Part shown: positions 1-8,858 of the stretch, one piece after another | How the letters are laid out: every line of letters begins with the position of its first letter | How positions within the stretch are numbered: the first letter of the stretch is position 1 | Assembly: GCA_001275005.1 (NCBI GenBank) | Contig: JWZX01002987.1 | Location: 1-28,059 of the forward strand | Length of the DNA stretch: 28,059 nucleotides | Direction: 5' to 3' | Source of the DNA: Chrysochromulina tobinii | Taxonomy: Eukaryota; Haptophyta; Prymnesiales; Chrysochromulinaceae | Made by a program: the position numbers and the translations under genes | Notes under the pieces: model-generated | Seen by the model: only the letters and a program-made list of their open reading frames with translations | Database searches by the model: none | Told to the model about the DNA's origin: nothing

Positions 1-1911
1 GGCCCAACCGGAACGGCGACATGGTCGAGGTCTTCCCGCCGCCCGAGCTCATCGAGGCGCTCGAGCCGCCCGAGTGCCGCGCCGCGTTCGCGCGCCGCGC
101 GATCACGCACACGAACGAGTACTACGCCGCCTTCAGCCACAACCTCATGCAGACCGTGGACAAGCTGGTCAAGGAGCACCGCCAACAGCACGGCAACCCG
201 CCAAAGGGGCAGGACACCCCCGACCGGCTCATCTTGACGCAGCGACGGCAGCTGCTCCTGGCGCGCAGCCAGAGCGCCAACCGCAGCAAGGGCTCCTCCG
301 CCACGGCCGCGGTCGCCGTCGTGGAGTCCGCCGTCACGTCGCCCGTCAGCCTCGTGGACGCCGAGCGGCTAGAGGAGGCCATCGACGATGTGGGCGACGA
401 CCCGAAGCTCGACCCGCGCGTGGTTGCGGCGGCGAAGCGGAAGCTGGAGCGCGCGCGCGCGCAGAGCAAGTGCACGATCACGGAGAAGCTCGCCGCGGCG
501 CGCGCGGGCAAGGCGTGCGAGTTTCAGTTCATGCGCGCCAAAGTCCTTCTTGAACGCGACTACAAATCCGCGCCCATGCACAAGAGCGTTGAGGACGACT
601 CGGAGCTGTACACGATGCTCTATCTCTCGTCGGCCGAGTGCTGCCAGCACATGTTCCGCGATAAGGTCCTCGCCGTGTCGCATCGATGGGACCGGCCAGA
701 AGAGCCCGACCCGACGGGCGCTCAGATGAAGGCCATCAAGCGCATGCTGCGCGCCAACCCCCAATACGAGTACATGTGGCTGGTACGTCGCAGAGCCCTC
801 TCTTGCACATGCTCCTGCGGGTGCCCCCTCCCCCCATTCCACACTCAAGCAAGTGCATGCATTCACTCCCAATGGCCCATTCCACTCTCAAGCATGAATG
901 CATGAGCTGATTGCGTATCTTTCTCCCCGCGCGTATGGGTGCGATCCGCAGGACTACAGTTGCGCGCCGCAGGGCGAGCGCACGCCGCAGCAGCAAGAGC
1001 TCTTCAGCCTCACGCTCGAGAACATGGACTTCCTCTTCCTTGGGGCTTCGGTGCTCATCCTGCTCGATATGTCGTACATGTCGCGCTTTTGGTGAGAGCG
1101 AGCCGCTGCACCGCGTCGTGCGATCGCGCTCCTTTGACTGCCGCTGTGGACGCGGCGCTGAGTTGTTGTGGATGCATGTTCCGCTGTGGTTGGCAGGACC
1201 CAGTTCGAGGCCTGGATGGCGTTCCAGGAGGTCGATTCCCACGGCGTGCTGCGATGCGCTCAGGTGGCTAACCGTCGGTGCACGATTGAGTGCATCCACA
1301 ACGCCAACGAGTACACCAAGCTGGGGCTGATCGACATGTGGTCCAACAAGACGCCAGAGGAGGCGTACAACATCCTGAAGAGCGAGGACGTGTCCGTCAC
1401 CAACAAGAAGGACAAGGAGCTGCAGCTGCCCATCATCCAGACGTTCAAGGAGAGCGTGCAGAAGACTTGGCGGGCGGCGGTCGAGAGTGGCGAGATGGAG
1501 GCCGTCCTGAGCCCCTCCCGAAGGCCGAGCTTCAAGGCCGACACCGAGACGGCGCTCGGCGAGCCGGCGAGCCCTTCGGTCAAGGGTGTCTTGGCGAGGC
1601 CCCAGCTCGCACCGTCGTCGTCAGTCTCGACTGTGCGTTTTGAGGCGGATTCGTCCACTGGGCAGGGCGCCATGCTCATGAAAGCGTTTGATACCATTGA
1701 GCAACTGAGCCAGCAGCTGGCACAGGCCAACGCGGAGGTGCTGCAGGCGAACAAGGAGGTGCTGCGGCTGTCGCAGGCGCACACGGACGCAACCTCTAGG
1801 GCACACACGGAATTCGCCAATGCCGTGAGCAAGCAGGCGGAGCTCCATGTGCAGTTGCTTGCCGAACAATCAAGGGAGCGCAAGAAGGATGGCCATGGTC
1901 CGGGCCGGTGA
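1..1911 (+). CDS. HET-like domain protein (5' partial)
   Basis: Exons are about 1-782, 952-1091 and 1197-1911; both introns are GT-AG with CAG|G acceptors, and joining them keeps one frame. The frame is open to the left edge, so the ATG at 21 (538 aa from there) may be internal and the gene is probably cut by the window. Numbered from that ATG, SHRWD lies at 220-224, WLDYSCAPQ at 253-261 across the first junction, and FWTQFEAWMAFQEV at 300-313 across the second. This order of a buried SHxW strand, a W-[IL]-D...Q segment and a final W-T...QE resembles the heterokaryon-incompatibility (HET, Pfam HET) fold, known from fungal non-self recognition and also found in algae. The C-terminus has a predicted coiled coil (Gln/Ala/Leu-rich, about 435-500) after a Ser/Pro-rich linker. 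The biochemical role is unknown; the HET assignment is by motif pattern only. The spliced junctions are strong because they rebuild continuous motifs. Confidence 0.68.
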
Positions 1912-2218
1912 AGTCTAAAGACTGTATTGAACTATGCTCTTCGGCTTTCCGTAAAAATGCATTCACTATCCAGTATCCGGAGAACAATTACAGTTCGGTT
2001 GTATTTCGGAACAAAATACACCATCATGAATATGAGTGCTTCTCCATTTCCGAATTTCCTAGAATAAGAGTAGTAAAGTTGACGAATGACAGCCCGAGGC
2101 GGGTGTGACGCGGGCACGCTCCGAAAATTCGCCGCTGCAAATTGACGATACTTTTGGTTCGTCACAAGATTGCGGATGGAGGCCCCGGACTGTGTACGGC
2201 CTTGCCGACCCCGCGTCC
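1912..2218. other. Intergenic gap, HET-like gene to MCCA
   Basis: This stretch is visibly more AT-rich than the flanking exons, especially 1915-2085. It holds the 3' UTR of the upstream gene and the 5' region of MCCA. The MCCA frame stays open upstream to a TGA at 2087, but without an ATG. A short upstream exon carrying a targeting peptide could therefore be spliced in here (for example at the AG at 2091-2092). No RNA gene or mobile element was seen. Confidence 0.5.
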
Positions 2219-4991
2219 ATGCCCATGTTTCGGCGCATCCTGATCGCCAATCGCGGCGAGATCGCATGCCGCGTCATGCGCACCGCGCAGCGGCTAGGCG
2301 TCTCGTGCGTCGCTGTCTTTTCCGAGGCGGACCGGCTCTGCCAGCACGTGCGGCTGGCAGATGCGGCAGTGTGCGTGGGCGGCACGGCCTCCAAGGACTC
2401 GTACCTGCGCATCGACCGCGTGATTGACGCAGCGCTCTCCACCGGCGCTGAGGCCATCCACCCGGGTTACGGCTTCCTCTCGGAGAATGCGGCCTTTGCG
2501 GACGCGGTACGCGCAGCAGGGCTGACGTTCATCGGCCCATCGGGGCAGGCGATGCGCGACATGGGCGCCAAGGACGCGTCCAAGCGCCTCATGGAGGCTG
2601 CGGGCGTGCCACTCCTCCCCGGCTACCACGGCATCGATCAGGAGTTCGCGACGCTCGAGGCCGAGGCACTCAAGTGCGGCCTGGCGGACGGTAAGCCCGT
2701 GCTGTTCAAGGCGGTGCTCGGCGGCGGCGGCAAGGGGATGCGCATCGTGTGCTCGCGCGCGGAGCTGGCGGGCGCGATCGAGAGTGCCAGGCGCGAGGCC
2801 CTCTCCTCCTTTGGCGACGATCGGCTCCTCGTTGAGCGCTATCTGTCCTCGGCCCGCCACATCGAGGTCCAAGTCTTCTGTGACCAGCACGGCGGGGCGG
2901 TCCACCTCTTCGAGCGCGACTGCTCCGTACAGCGCCGGCACCAGAAGGTGCTCGAGGAGGCGCCCGCGCCCGGCGTGGATGCGAAGCTTCGGCATCAGCT
3001 CGGGCAGGCGGCTGTGCGTGCTGCGCTCGCTGTGAACTACGAAGGCGCAGGGACGGTTGAGTTCATTGCGGATGCTGAGGACCCGACCAACTTCTTCTTT
3101 ATGGAAATGAACACACGGCTGCAGGTGTGCTTGGGGTGGGGGGTGAGGGGGCGCGCAGAGGAGGGGCTGCGGGAGAGAGGTTGAAGTGTTGGCATGCTCC
3201 GCGACTGACGGGTGGCGCACCTCTGAATAGTCAGCAATCTCTCTGACTGGTTGGGATTCAGGAATTCCGATGCGATCTCGATGCGATCTCGATGCGATCT
3301 CGATGCGACCTCGATGCGATCTCTCTGAGCGTCCCTCTGACTGGTCTGCGCGCGTGCTCTCGCTTGCTCGTACGCGGCAGGTGGAGCACCCGGTGACGGA
3401 GATGGTGAGCGGCATCGACCTAGTCGAATGGCAGCTTCGTGTGGCCGCCGGCGAGCCGCTCCCCCTCACACAGCCCCAGCTCACCCTCTCTGGCCATGCC
3501 TTCGAGGCACGCGTGTATGCGGAGCGACCGGAAGCCGGCTTCTTGCCGGGCTCGGGCACGGTGTACCACCTGCGCACGCCGATGATCATGGGCGACACCT
3601 ACGTGTCCCCGGCGACGCGCGCAAGTGCCGCTGGGCACGCGGTGCGGCTGGACACGGCCATCGTTGAGGGCGACGAGGTGCCCTCGCCCCCCCTCTCCCT
3701 GGATCCGCCGCCCGAGATTAGCCAGAGATTAGCCCGAGATTATCCCGAGATGCGCCCTAGATACGTCCGAGATACGCCCGAGATACGCCCGAGATCTCCA
3801 TCGGTTGAATCGGATCGCCCCTCGACGGCGCAGGTGAGCGTCTTCTACGACCCGATGATTGCGAAGCTCATCGTGCGCGGCGCAGACCGGTCGAGCGCGC
3901 TACAGCTGCTGCGCCGGGCCCTCGGCCAGTGGGAAATCGTCGGGCTACCCACCAACGTGCCCTTCCTACGCCGTGTGCTCGACACGGACGCCTTTGCCAA
4001 CGCCGAGGTGCACGCAATCGCCGCTGGCCACGAGCACTCGATCCTCATTGATGACCTCTGATTGCCTATAATGACCTCCGATTGCCTCCCTCATCAGGTG
4101 CACACAGCCTTCATCGAGCAACATAAGGCCGTGCTGCTCCCCAAGGCGCCACCGCCTCCCTCGGCCGCGATGCTGCAGCTGGCCGCGTTGCACTGGGCAC
4201 AGGCGAGCGCAGACACGCTCAACACGGTGCTACCCGCCAGCTCTGCCTGGGGAGGCCACTCGTTCACACGTCTCGGCGGTGCCACGGGTGGCGGCGGCAG
4301 CGCGGCGCCCATCACATTGCAGCCTCTCGACTTCGATGGCGTCCCGACGGGCGACGCTATGCATGCATACCTAAGACGCACAGCGGCAGCTCCGCTTGGT
4401 AGCGCCGCGTTGGGCGCCTTTGCGCTCGCTCTCGCCCCCGCGCCGCCCCCAGCAGCCGCCAAGGGTGCCAAGAGCGCAACCGGCACGCCCCCAGCGCCGC
4501 CCGCCTCTCTCGAGTGGGTGGAGGCGGCCATTGTAGAGTGGTGCTCGCCCACGCGTGAGTTTCGGGCGTTCGTCGATGGCGCAAGCGTGCGCGGCTGCGC
4601 GGTGACGCGGCTCGTGGGCGCCGATGATGCGGCTGGCCGCCCAGGCATGGCCATAGATCTCTTCGTGGGAGAGCAGCGCGCGTCGGTGCTCGTGCAAGAC
4701 GCGGCGCAGATGGCACAGCTCGTCCTCTCATCTGCCGACGCGACCGCCGCGCGCCAAGCGGCCGTGCACTCGCCCATGCCGGGCAAGATTGTGCGTGTGC
4801 TAGTGGCCCAAGGGCAAGCTGTCAGAGCGGGGGAGCCCCTGCTCGTGCTTGAGGCGATGAAGATGGAACATACCCTCAAGGCCCCCACAGACGTCGTCAT
4901 CGGCGGAGTGCATGCGGCCGAGGGCCAGGTCGTCGCCCAGCGCGCGCTGCTGCTCTCATTCCAGCAGGAGGGCACCGCCTCCGCCACATGA
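2219..4991 (+). CDS. MCCA: Methylcrotonyl-CoA carboxylase subunit alpha (biotin-carrying)
   Basis: Exons 2219-3124, 3381-3677, 3834-4007 and 4098-4991 give 756 aa, close to the family's roughly 725. The enzyme carboxylates biotin with ATP and bicarbonate for leucine breakdown, normally in mitochondria with a beta subunit (not in this window). Visible in order: biotin-carboxylase start RRILIANRGEIACRV, HPGYGFLSEN, the ATP-grasp glycine loop GGGGKGMRIV, ERDCSVQRRHQKV, EMNTRLQ|VEHPVTEM rebuilt across intron 1, DLVEWQLRVAAGE, and the C-terminal lipoyl-type domain with biotinyl lysine K714 in EAMKMEHT. DLVEWQLRVAAGE argues for MCC rather than propionyl-CoA carboxylase. All introns are phase 0 with AG|GT at both exon edges. 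Exon 3 is taken to end at 4007 because that aligns FANAE|VHTAFIEQH with the family. The first in-frame ATG is 2219 and leaves no transit peptide, so either an upstream exon is missed or the protein is not imported. Confidence 0.93.
3269..3323 (+). repeat. 11-nt tandem repeat in MCCA intron 1
   Basis: Five head-to-tail copies of GATGCGATCTC (one with a T to C change) sit in the 256-nt intron 3125-3380, about 60 nt before the acceptor. The intron length is not a multiple of three. Confidence 0.9.
3711..3798 (+). repeat. 11-12-nt degenerate repeat in MCCA intron 2
   Basis: About seven degenerate copies of a unit like CCGAGATACGC or CCGAGATTAGC fill most of intron 3678-3833. The intron is 156 nt (52 codons) and has no in-frame stop, so it would be translated if retained. 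Biotin carboxylases normally read EGDEVSVFYDPMIAKL straight through this point, which supports removal. Confidence 0.8.
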
Positions 4992-5085
4992 GAGTCTAGG
5001 GGGGTAGGTCAGCTACCCCCTTTAGAGAGACCGAGGCAACGAGGTGGCGGCGGTGGATCGCCGCGTGAGCGGACGACGAGGAGAA

Positions 5086-5214
5086 AGAGGAGGTGGAGGC
5101 GATCACATCTACCCAGCCCCCTCCCCCCTCCCCCCTCCACCCCCTCCACCCCCTCACCCCCCTCCATCCCCCTCACCCCCCCTCACCCCTAGGAAGAGGA
5201 GGTGGAGGCGATCA
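5086..5214 (+). repeat. C-rich polypyrimidine tract between 20-bp direct repeats
   Basis: The 20-mer AGAGGAGGTGGAGGCGATCA occurs at 5086-5105 and again at 5195-5214. Between them, 5109-5190 is almost pure C and T with occasional A, built from runs such as CCCCCTCCACC. The tract ends CACCCCTAG|GAAGAGG, which resembles a splice acceptor. The purine/pyrimidine strand asymmetry could also allow H-DNA or i-motif/G-quadruplex structure. Confidence 0.8.
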
Positions 5215-5386
5215 AGCGCTCGAGCCTCAGCAGGGGAGCCTTCGGTTGCACGGAGGTTGGTGGCGCATGTCGTGTCGGCTGTCGCATGTGTGAACCGAGG
5301 ATCGGCGTGTCGAACTCGACGCGTGGCGGAAAGCGGAAGCGGGAGTTGGAGACCAGTGGTTTTGCTGTCACTTTCGTAGTTGAGCC

Positions 5387-5563
5387 TTGACCCAAGGGGG
5401 AGTGGTCTACTATTTTTCATGTTTATACGATAAGTGCCCCACCCATACACCTGTTTGGGAATTGAATGGTTGACCCAAGGGGGAGTGGTCTGGTGCACTA
5501 TTTTTCATGTTTAATCGTATACGAGAAAGGGCCCAAGAACCCTACACCTGTTTGGGAATTGAA
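5387..5563 (+). repeat. Imperfect tandem duplication, about 80-95 bp
   Basis: Copy 1 (5387-5467) and copy 2 (5470-5563) share TTGACCCAAGGGGGAGTGG at the start, TATTTTTCATGTTT in the middle and ACACCTGTTTGGGAATTGAA at the end, with small insertions in copy 2. Function unknown. Confidence 0.85.
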
Positions 5564-5649
5564 TGAGCGCTGTCTGCTTCTCTCGGTGTCGTTAGATCTA
5601 GACGAGATGTACAGATGTACACAGCACACTTCTCACGATCACGTCATTT

Positions 5650-5770
5650 TACCTCCTACTCCTCGACGAGGCACACCGGATACGTTGCACATGCATGTAG
5701 ACTGCCTATCTGCCTTACTCCTACGTCCTAGCGGCACACCGGATACGTTGCATGCATGACTGCCCTGGCT
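5650..5770 (+). repeat. Imperfect tandem duplication, about 55-60 bp
   Basis: GGCACACCGGATACGTTGCA occurs from about 5670 and again from about 5733. Each copy is preceded by TACTCCT and followed by ATGCATG and ACTGCC. The two copies are adjacent and in the same orientation. Confidence 0.8.
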
Positions 5771-6034
5771 ATCCTGACAGACCCTGATCCCCGAAAGCAC
5801 GGTTGTGCCAAGTTTCTCCGCACGTACTACCACGTTAGATCAGATTGCGGGGGAGCTTCGCGAGGGCGATTTCATGCTCTTGACTTCTGCGAGTGAGGCG
5901 CCAGCGGTGTTATCAAGTCACGGGCGTAAACGGGCCGGCGCTGGATGAGGCATGCTATGGCCGCAGCAACGAAGCGGCCACAAGGCGGCCACATGGCGGC
6001 AGGAGGCACGCGACTACGCCGGTACACTCACGTC

Positions 6035-7717
6035 TTATTGTCCTGCCCGTATAGTTACGACCATCTCCTGCTGCCCGCCGCTCTGCGAAGGGGCGCTGTA
6101 CCAGCGGCAGAACCTGTGCGCCTCGCACAGGAAGACGACGGCGCACCAGATCACGACGAGCGCCACCGAGACATTATAGTACCCTTCGTCGTAGTCGGCA
6201 TCGGCGAGCTCGCCGCCGGAGATAAGAGAGGCAAAGGAGAGGCCGACTAGTGCCCGACCAAGCCATCTGTGGCCCCATTCCCAAGCCACGCGCGCCGACG
6301 AGGGCGCTTCGCCAGCCTTGGGCTTGTGTGGACGGAAGTAGGCGTTCACCGGCTGAATCAACAAGACGGACGTGAGGATCACCCCGATCTTCGTGTGCAC
6401 TTCGTCCACGTGTTCCTCCACAGTGGAGAGGGCGATAATCGAGGCGACGAGCGTGATCACCACGGCGCTGTACATGCACGCACGGTGGACGACGAACCAC
6501 ATTGCGGGCGGCGCCGGGTCCGTCACCTTCGCCGGGTCCGTCACCTTCGCCATCGCCTCGGCCGCGGTCGCCGGCTTGCCGTAGCGCGCAACGACCAGCC
6601 CGAGGGGAGCAAAAAGGCCCCACGCAATGAGCATGAGGATGCCGTGCACCTCGAACTTCATCTGCTTGTCGGAGTCGATTTCTTCCTCGGGCAAGTACGG
6701 CCTCGGCGGTGGAGACGGCGCATCGAAGAGCTGCAGGACCGCAGGGGCCGTCACTGGTGCTGTGATCGTCACGCCCAGCGCAGTGCTTAGCGCCGTCGGA
6801 GTTGCCGAGCTGAGCGCGCTCGATGCACTCGTCGCCGCCGCCGTGGTCGGGTATGTGACCGTGGCGAGGACAATGATCGATCCCGCCACGAATTCGAGCG
6901 AGACGGACTCCGCCGGGACACCAAGATTCGTAAGATACGTAGCGAGATGGGTGCGGAACGCGGCCTGGTCGAACTGCTCGAAGGTGCCCGAGATTGCGAA
7001 GGTTGCCCGCACTGCTGGCGAGTATCGTGCACCTGGCGGTGCTGGCCACGGCGGCGGCGGCGATGGCGACGGTGGCGGTGGCGACGGTGGCGATGGCGAT
7101 GGCGGCGGCGGCGATGGCGACGGTGGCGGTGGCGACGGCGACGGCGGAAGCGGCGGTGGTGGCGGACGCTGCGGTGCGCCGAGCGGGACACTCGGAGGGA
7201 TAGGCGACGGCGGCGGCGACGGCGGCGGCGGCGACGGCGACGGCGGCGGCGGCGATGGCGGAGGGGGCGGCGGCGGCAATGGCGGTAGTGGTGATGGTGG
7301 AGGGAGCGACGATGCGGCCAGGCGGGTCAGCGTACACGGTGTTGAGATTTTGACCGACGCGGATCTGGAGTTTGCACGCCCGTGCTTGAGGGTGATCGTG
7401 GCGCCGGCGCCCGTCGTCGAGACGGTCGCGGTGATGTCGTTTATGGAGCGCAAACCGTTGCAGACGCCGCCAGTGAACGTCGCGCCGCCAGTGAGCTCCA
7501 ACATTACATCGGGTGGCGCGTTTGTTGTCGCCGTGAGCGTCTCGCCGGCGGTGAACGTGCCGCCGCACGTTTTGCCGACAAAGGAGGCCGTGTACTGGGA
7601 ATCGCTGACGGATATGGCAAACATGATGTCGGTGCCCACAGTCAAGGGCTGCGAGCATGGCATTCGATCCGGGGTGGCGCACGCTCCATGCAGCACGAGG
7701 AGCAGGCCAGAAGCCAT
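6035..7717 (-). CDS. Cytochrome b561 membrane protein with Ser-Pro-rich linker
   Basis: A single exon of 560 aa. Residues 1-14 (MASGLLLVLHGACA) look like a short signal peptide. Residues 20-130 are a Cys-containing extracellular domain I cannot name; it loosely resembles the reeler/DOMON position of ferric-reductase-like b561 proteins. Residues 138-228 are almost all Pro and Ser (SPPPP units), like pherophorin or extensin linkers. Residues 238-330 form a second globular domain. From 357 come five or six hydrophobic segments with four conserved histidines, H358 (VHG), H411 (VHR), H441 (VHTKIG) and H483 (GHRW). That spacing is the bis-haem core of cytochrome b561, which moves electrons across membranes, often from ascorbate to ferric iron. 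Start: the ATG at 7717 gives a signal peptide at once. An upstream ATG at 7870 is in frame and would add 51 residues, but that part reads like UTR. Exact electron donor and acceptor are unknown. Confidence 0.83.
   Translation of the reverse strand: MASGLLLVLHGACATPDRMPCSQPLTVGTDIMFAISVSDSQYTASFVGKTCGGTFTAGETLTATTNAPPDVMLELTGGATFTGGVCNGLRSINDITATVSTTGAGATITLKHGRANSRSASVKISTPCTLTRLAASSLPPPSPLPPLPPPPPPPSPPPPSPSPPPPSPPPSPIPPSVPLGAPQRPPPPPLPPSPSPPPPSPSPPPPSPSPPSPPPPSPSPPPPWPAPPGARYSPAVRATFAISGTFEQFDQAAFRTHLATYLTNLGVPAESVSLEFVAGSIIVLATVTYPTTAAATSASSALSSATPTALSTALGVTITAPVTAPAVLQLFDAPSPPPRPYLPEEEIDSDKQMKFEVHGILMLIAWGLFAPLGLVVARYGKPATAAEAMAKVTDPAKVTDPAPPAMWFVVHRACMYSAVVITLVASIIALSTVEEHVDEVHTKIGVILTSVLLIQPVNAYFRPHKPKAGEAPSSARVAWEWGHRWLGRALVGLSFASLISGGELADADYDEGYYNVSVALVVIWCAVVFLCEAHRFCRWYSAPSQSGGQQEMVVTIRAGQ
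7040..7310 (-). repeat. Low-complexity GGC/GGT-rich tract (Ser-Pro linker)
   Basis: On the plus strand this is a run of GGCGGTGGCGACGG-like units that encodes the Ser-Pro-rich linker of the b561 protein on the minus strand. Such tracts expand and contract easily. They also open long spurious frames on the other strand, rich in Gly and Asp or Arg. Confidence 0.85.
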
Positions 7718-8770
7718 CGTTAGGGGCGCGGCGTCGCGGAAAAAGGCACGGAAAATGCACAGATCCGCGGAGATGTTGATAAAAATATTCCAGTTCTTTC
7801 TCCATTCATCCATTTCCTCGCACATTTCGGCCAATTGTCTGTGAGTCGACGCAACAAGTTTACGGTTCATGTGGCATTGATGATTTCAAAGCGAGCCTGG
7901 TGGTCGTGCTACATCTTCAGGTACAGCTACGATCGGAATGATTTTTTTGTTAACGTTCCAGTAAACAGCGCGCCAACCCGCGCCCCCGGGGTTGACCTTG
8001 GGCGCGAGCCCTTCGATACGGCTGTCGGCTGTGTCCAAGTAGAACGTTCGCGTTCGGGTCCTCTCGTCACTTAATCTCGTCACCGCGGCCGCCGGTCGGC
8101 CGCTCTCTAACCATCCCACCCCGCACCCGACTCGCGGTCGCGGCACAGAGGTCTTCCAATGGCCGCCGCTCTGGCGCTTTTCAAGCAACGCTGAAATTTC
8201 AAGCAACGTGCGAGGCTGTGGCTGGGCTCAGCGCGCTGTGATCGCGGGGTGATGTACACGACCAGTGAGATTACACACAGATGTGTGACAAGTCGTGCAC
8301 CCGGAATGTACCTCACAACCAGGAGCGACTCCGTACCACGACTGCTCCGCTGCCTCCAGCTCATGCTCCAGCTCCACCGCGGAGCCCGCCGGCCCAACGC
8401 GCACGCCAGTGATGAGCTGCTGCTGCAATGAGCACTCACACAGGGAGGCCACACAAGTGCCATGATGAGCGCCCTCGAGCAGCTCCCACACGACACACGT
8501 GAGCGTCGCTACGCATATGCTGGGATGCGTCCCTCTCATCGACGTCGAGTCGCGCAGGGGCTGGATTCAATCATCTCCCATCATCTCCCAGCGTCGGGCC
8601 GCGCCGTCCCGCCAGCCACCCCCCCCGCAAATCGAGTGCATGAAGCTCGCCTTCAAGGCATCTACGCAGCCCCCTCCACACCCCTCACCCCCCCTCCTTC
8701 CCTTCGCTGCTCTCCATTCCACAGCCACCAAACCCCCCTCACACCCCCCCTCTTGGTGGGAGGGCGGGTG
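7718..8770. other. Gap upstream of the cytochrome b561 gene
   Basis: It lies between the b561 start (7717, -) and the TPP2 3' end (-), so it should contain the b561 promoter and 5' UTR plus the TPP2 3' UTR. The part 7718-7960 is relatively AT-rich. About 8575-8760 is a C-rich low-complexity stretch with CCCCCTC runs. No open frame here has recognisable protein content, and I found no RNA gene. Confidence 0.5.
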
Positions 8771-8858
8771 CTCATGCGAGGGGCTTGAACACGAGCGGGA
8801 AGCTTGGCGGGAACTCATGCGAGGGGCTTGAACACGAGCGGGAAGCTTGGCGGGAACT
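8771..8858 (-). repeat. 43-bp tandem duplication over the TPP2 stop codon
   Basis: The unit at 8814-8856 encodes the last TPP2 residues and its TGA. A virtually identical unit at 8771-8813 follows immediately, downstream of the stop. Period 43 is not a multiple of three, so readthrough would leave the frame. Confidence 0.93.

Larger units (their letters stand above)
4992..6034. other. Repeat-rich gap between convergent genes
   Basis: This gap separates the 3' ends of MCCA (+) and the cytochrome b561 gene (-). It holds a C-rich tract flanked by 20-bp direct repeats (5086-5214) and two imperfect tandem duplications (5387-5563 and about 5650-5770). Short open frames occur but none has recognisable protein content or consistent codon use. 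I see no tRNA fold or transposase. Part of it must be 3' UTR for both genes. A short noncoding transcript is possible but unsupported. Confidence 0.5.

Noticed and set aside
2294-3598. 434-aa open frame on the minus strand over MCCA
   Set aside because: It is antisense to conserved biotin-carboxylase exons and intron 1, and shows no motif. High GC opens such frames.
4008-4061. MCCA exon 3 continuing to a stop at 4061
   Set aside because: Ending at 4007 with GAG|GTGCAC and resuming at 4098 rebuilds the family reading FANAE|VHTAFIEQH. The longer form would lose the biotin domain.
5044-5390. Pro-rich or small basic protein around the C-rich tract
   Set aside because: One frame starts from GTG and is just a translated simple repeat; the shorter ATG-like frame has no recognisable content.
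6627-7844. 405-aa Gly/Asp-rich open frame on the plus strand
   Set aside because: Antisense shadow of the Ser-Pro linker and flanking parts of the b561 gene, whose histidines and membrane segments make the minus frame real.
7718-7870. 51-residue N-terminal extension of the b561 protein from the ATG at 7870
   Set aside because: Composition shifts to AT-rich and would bury the signal peptide. It is kept only as an alternative start.
7886-8539. Short overlapping open frames upstream of the b561 gene
   Set aside because: Several frames on both strands overlap without motifs; none stands out from chance in GC-rich DNA.
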